Shown here: positions 60,541 to 63,110 of the stretch, one piece after another
Layout: the number at the start of each line of letters is the position of its first letter
Numbering within the stretch: the stretch's first letter is position 1
Origin: Paracoccus sp. (in: a-proteobacteria)
Lineage (GTDB): Bacteria > Pseudomonadota > Alphaproteobacteria > Rhodobacterales > Rhodobacteraceae
Length of the DNA: 63,110 nt
Reading direction: 5' to 3'
Assembly (NCBI RefSeq): GCF_030538655.1
Contig: NZ_JAUNTO010000017.1
Span: forward strand, 1 to 63,110
The notes under the pieces: model-generated
What the model was told of the DNA's origin: nothing
The model's input: only the letters and a program-made list of their open reading frames with translations
Database searches by the model: none
Program-made: the position numbers and the translations under genes

Positions 60541-61053
60541 CTATTTTGGCCAGTCCAGCAGCGCCTTCATCAGCATTTCGGCATCTGCTCCAGCCCGATG
60601 TGGAATTTCTGTTGTGTCCAGATGCGCTTGAAAACGCGTTAGTTGCTCGAGATCCTGGTCTAGCCAATTGCAGACCCAAACGCCGTAATCCACCAACTGA
60701 ATCTCCCGCTTGATACCCGCAGCGCGCAGCAGTTGCCGCAGCCAGAAACCGTCATAGCTCGGCGCATCGCTCATCAGGATGCGTCCTTCTGCGTGATGCA
60801 GCAGTGCCTCAGCGACCTCGGCCGCTTCGGGCGCCCAGTCCAGTTCGGTGGCTGCGATGCCGTGAACCTCCTCTGCCGCAGGATCCCATGCCGATTCTGG
60901 CCAGTCGGGTGCTGGACGGATCAGCGATGACCACGTCTGCGGGCCTCTCGGATACACCCATGATAATCCCATCTCGATCGGCCAGCTGTCAGAACTAAGC
61001 CCCGAAGCTTCGATATCGAGAATACAGATGTTGTTCAGATCATATGCGTTCAT
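60541..61053 (-). CDS. DEDDh-type 3'-5' exonuclease-like protein
   Basis: A 170-residue protein with the four DEDDh exonuclease elements: D13 and E15 in ILDIEASGL (ExoI), D101 in SYDGFWLRQLL (ExoII), H152 and D157 in PHRAGADAEML (ExoIII), plus the EEVHGIAATEL segment common in DnaQ-like enzymes. It would degrade or trim single strands of DNA or RNA. It is located between the double-HTH and recombinase genes on the same strand. The ATG at 61053 is used in place of a TTG three bases upstream. Confidence 0.78.
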   Translation of the reverse strand: MNAYDLNNICILDIEASGLSSDSWPIEMGLSWVYPRGPQTWSSLIRPAPDWPESAWDPAAEEVHGIAATELDWAPEAAEVAEALLHHAEGRILMSDAPSYDGFWLRQLLRAAGIKREIQLVDYGVWVCNWLDQDLEQLTRFQAHLDTTEIPHRAGADAEMLMKALLDWPK

Positions 61054-61168
61054 CAATGATATTCTGCGATCTTATGGTTTTGCATGAATGCCTGAAATCT
61101 AGCGCCCGGTCTGATATTCGATCAGCTTCCGGGCGCCCTGTTCGTAATCGGCCAGGCCGCTTCCGGCA

Positions 61169-62521
61169 TCAGGCTTTTACATGATCTGCGCGAATTGTGC
61201 GCCATTCCTGCTGGGCTGCCGTCTCAACACATAGTGCCCGATATTCCGTCCCCGCCTCCATGGACCTGTGACCGAGCAGTACCGAAACGATCCTCGGCGC
61301 ATCTGCTGGATGGTGCAGTCGCAGATAATCGGCGGCGAGGGTGCGCAGATCGTGCAGCGGAATCCCGACAGCGTCTTTCACCTGCTGACTGGGCCAATTA
61401 CTGGCATAGACATGATCGCTGAGGCTAAGCCAATTACGCCCCCGCAGTTCATCATAGCGCCGCTGGACATGACGGGCGGGCCGACCGCCGAGAATATGCT
61501 CATCAATGACGCGACCGATCTCTGGCCAGAGCGTACCTGCCACTTTCCAGTGATTGGTCTTTTCCTGCCGCCAGCGGAGTTGCCAACTGCCGGTCGGCTG
61601 CCTCACCAATTCTTCGCCCAATATCCAACCTGAGACATCCCCTGTGCGGGCGGGATCGTTCGTGGTTACTGCTAGTATAGCGGCAGTCGCGCGGGCGGTC
61701 TCGGCTGCGGCCGTCCAATCCGGCAGCATGTCGGCTTCTTCGAGTTTCTCCAGCAGGATGCGCATGATCTCGTCATAGCCGCGCCGTTCATAGAGCACCT
61801 CGATGCGCCCCTCCTTTGCCTTCGGCAGCCTGCGTCCCTGGCGCTGCAGGTGCGCTTGCACGGCCCGCATGCCATCCAGTGCATCGCTGTGCAGGCCACC
61901 GTGCAGTCCGAGGCCGATCAATGCGCCAAGATAGCTGGCCGCTGTTCTGGCATTTACGCCGGGCTTGCCCGTCGCGGAATTGGGCGCCTGCACGGCGACC
62001 GAGAACTGCCATGCGAGTAGCCATCCCAACCGAGGCGGACAGCTGAGTGAGCCTAAGACATCGGCGCAGCGGTTAATCGCATTGATATAGCAGCTGATCG
62101 AACTCTGCTTGATAGGCGCGTGCCGCAAGCCCGGCAGCAAAGCCAGCCAATCTGCTGGCCAGTTCCGTGGGAAGACTGTGGCTTTGGTCTTCCGTGCCGA
62201 CCCGCATGGAGCTTTCGATCCATTCGGGCGCTTGCGGTAGTATTCTTTCCGAAGCTCTCGCGCTTCGGAAAGACAGACATCGGGCGCATCGACACTCAAG
62301 GTCTTAACCAGTTTCGCAAGAGTTGACTCACTTCCGCACGCCGCATCGAAGGTCGCTCGAGAGGGCGCGGATGGGTCTTCCCCACGCTCAGCTAAGCAGG
62401 CAAAAAAGCGCGCAACCCCCGAAATCGCACCAGCGGGCAGATTAGCGCGGCGCAACATCAGGCTGTCGCGGACGCTGGCTGGCACTCCCTCCAAACGGGC
62501 GAGGGCAATATCATCTTTCAT
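61169..62521 (-). CDS. Tyrosine recombinase (downstream member of an overlapping pair)
   Basis: A 450-residue recombinase. The catalytic set is visible: R292 in NDPARTGDVSGW, K321 in RQEKTNHW, H390 and R393 in HDLRTLAADYL, H418 in VLLGHRSMEAG and the nucleophile Y427 in GTEYRALC. A long N-terminal region (about 240 residues) covers arm- and core-binding parts. It overlaps the upstream recombinase by 11 bases. Tandem overlapping recombinases are a feature of multi-recombinase elements such as RIT modules. Confidence 0.88.
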   Translation of the reverse strand: MKDDIALARLEGVPASVRDSLMLRRANLPAGAISGVARFFACLAERGEDPSAPSRATFDAACGSESTLAKLVKTLSVDAPDVCLSEARELRKEYYRKRPNGSKAPCGSARKTKATVFPRNWPADWLALLPGLRHAPIKQSSISCYINAINRCADVLGSLSCPPRLGWLLAWQFSVAVQAPNSATGKPGVNARTAASYLGALIGLGLHGGLHSDALDGMRAVQAHLQRQGRRLPKAKEGRIEVLYERRGYDEIMRILLEKLEEADMLPDWTAAAETARATAAILAVTTNDPARTGDVSGWILGEELVRQPTGSWQLRWRQEKTNHWKVAGTLWPEIGRVIDEHILGGRPARHVQRRYDELRGRNWLSLSDHVYASNWPSQQVKDAVGIPLHDLRTLAADYLRLHHPADAPRIVSVLLGHRSMEAGTEYRALCVETAAQQEWRTIRADHVKA

Positions 62522-63110
62522 GGACGTGTCTCCTGTTCAGTTGCTGGAATAAGGCCGGATGTTCGGCCAACATCGCGGCGCGTGCCACGCGTGCTGCGGC
62601 TTGACCATCATCCCGACCATAGTGATGGCGAGCGGTTGCTTCGGTGTTTCCGAGAACGGCGGAAACGAATGCGTAATCGCCGGGGCGCGCCGCCAAGATC
62701 AACAGCGCCACGACATGGCGCATCCGATGCGGTGTGACATGAACGCCCAAAACCGACGAAGCATCAGCCCAGAGGTCGAGAAATGCGCTCGGCGAATAGC
62801 AGCCGCGTGGCAGCGTGATGGGATCACCTTCGTCCACCGCAGGCACGGCGCTACCAGGAAACAGATAGATATTATCACCATCGAGATCCTGCAGTGCGAT
62901 CATCCGCGGACGCCAGATATCGATCCATTCGCGCAGGATTTCGGCGTCCTGACCCACGACATCTACGGTAATGGGACGATCGTTCTTGATCTCAAAAGGG
63001 GCAAATTTGAATGTGTAGATGTTTTTGTCGGGCGAGCTGTGCAGCAGATTTGCCTGCGCCTCGCCGTGCGATGCGACACGCCCGACGATGCGTTTCGTGC
63101 CGGTGAAGTC
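62511..63110 (-). CDS. Tyrosine recombinase, C-terminal 199 residues (5' end outside the window)
   Basis: The frame stays open from the stop at 62511 to the window end. The visible part contains VTPHRMRHVVALLIL (His-x-x-Arg region) and VLGNTEATARHHYGRDDG (nucleophilic Tyr context), characteristic of tyrosine recombinases. The end overlaps the start of the next recombinase gene, implying coupled expression. A GTG at 62957 could be taken for a start, but the frame continues upstream without a stop. Confidence 0.82.
   Translation of the reverse strand, partial: DFTGTKRIVGRVASHGEAQANLLHSSPDKNIYTFKFAPFEIKNDRPITVDVVGQDAEILREWIDIWRPRMIALQDLDGDNIYLFPGSAVPAVDEGDPITLPRGCYSPSAFLDLWADASSVLGVHVTPHRMRHVVALLILAARPGDYAFVSAVLGNTEATARHHYGRDDGQAAARVARAAMLAEHPALFQQLNRRHVHER

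Larger units (their letters stand above)
58099..63110. mobile_element. Putative integrated element next to tRNA-Phe (right end outside the window)
   Basis: Downstream of tRNA-Phe the tight housekeeping operons give way to short, loosely spaced unknown genes, an AlpA-like regulator, a double-HTH protein and two overlapping tyrosine recombinases. AT content rises in places (60361-60420 has about 25 G+C of 60). No second copy of the tRNA 3' end was seen in the window, so the right boundary is beyond 63110. The 288 bases before alpA (58099-58386) contain no gene that I can support. Confidence 0.6.

Overview
The window is about 58 kb of GC-rich alphaproteobacterial chromosome followed by about 5 kb of what looks like an integrated element that runs off the right end. 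The best guess for the host is a Rhodobacteraceae member such as Paracoccus or a relative. The reasons are the 49-residue aa3-type cytochrome oxidase subunit IV, the VPLPA-type sorted surface proteins, the ScfR-type regulator, the SLC5-histidine kinase, the DUF1127 and DUF484 proteins, and a short hairpin repeat next to a GAGGATATTT box of a kind I associate with this family. No 16S rRNA is present, so this placement is an inference.

Layout. 0-1.4 kb: end of the spc ribosomal protein operon (rplF end, rplR, rpsE, rpmD) closed by two terminators. 1.5-10.8 kb: a peptide-type ABC transporter (two permeases, two tandem binding proteins, a fused double ATPase) with a tannase/feruloyl-esterase-like enzyme between its parts. 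10.8-12.4 kb: an AT-richer two-gene insertion encoding an ImmA/IrrE metallopeptidase and a class III nucleotide cyclase, the best candidate here for an undescribed system. 12.5-13.4 kb: an orphan BrnA-like antitoxin and an upstream array of five GTGCAC-type sites at an exact 11-bp period. 13.3-22.3 kb: M20 amidohydrolase, DUF1304, a glutamine amidotransferase, Sua5/TsaC, acyl-CoA dehydrogenase, an MBL hydrolase, CoxIV, a lipoprotein, AzlCD, GNAT and DUF1127.

22.5-38.6 kb: mainly housekeeping genes (rsmE, ubiA, an OmpA-like protein, prmA, msrA, xerC, DUF484, transaldolase, priA), cell-wall enzymes (lytic transglycosylase, L,D-transpeptidase), a GlsB-type stress protein behind an EcfG-like promoter, and creatinase. 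38.9-44.9 kb: tandem VPLPA surface proteins, D-amino-acid dehydrogenase, an MFS exporter and a Hint-domain protein. 45-49.8 kb: aldehyde dehydrogenase plus a peptide/nickel-type ABC importer without a binding protein. 49.9-54.6 kb: an ScfR-type regulator, a receiver-only response regulator, a small membrane protein and a transporter-like histidine kinase, which look like a short-chain carboxylate sensing unit. 54.7-58.1 kb: a FliM/FliN-like protein, infA-maf-rng-yacG as overlapping or tightly packed genes, and tRNA-Phe.

Beyond tRNA-Phe the gene density and base composition change. This stretch has an AlpA-like regulator, two overlapping small unknown proteins, a double-HTH protein, a DEDDh exonuclease and two overlapping tyrosine recombinases, the second cut by the window edge. 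The whole annotation was made by reading sequence and translations. No database search was run.
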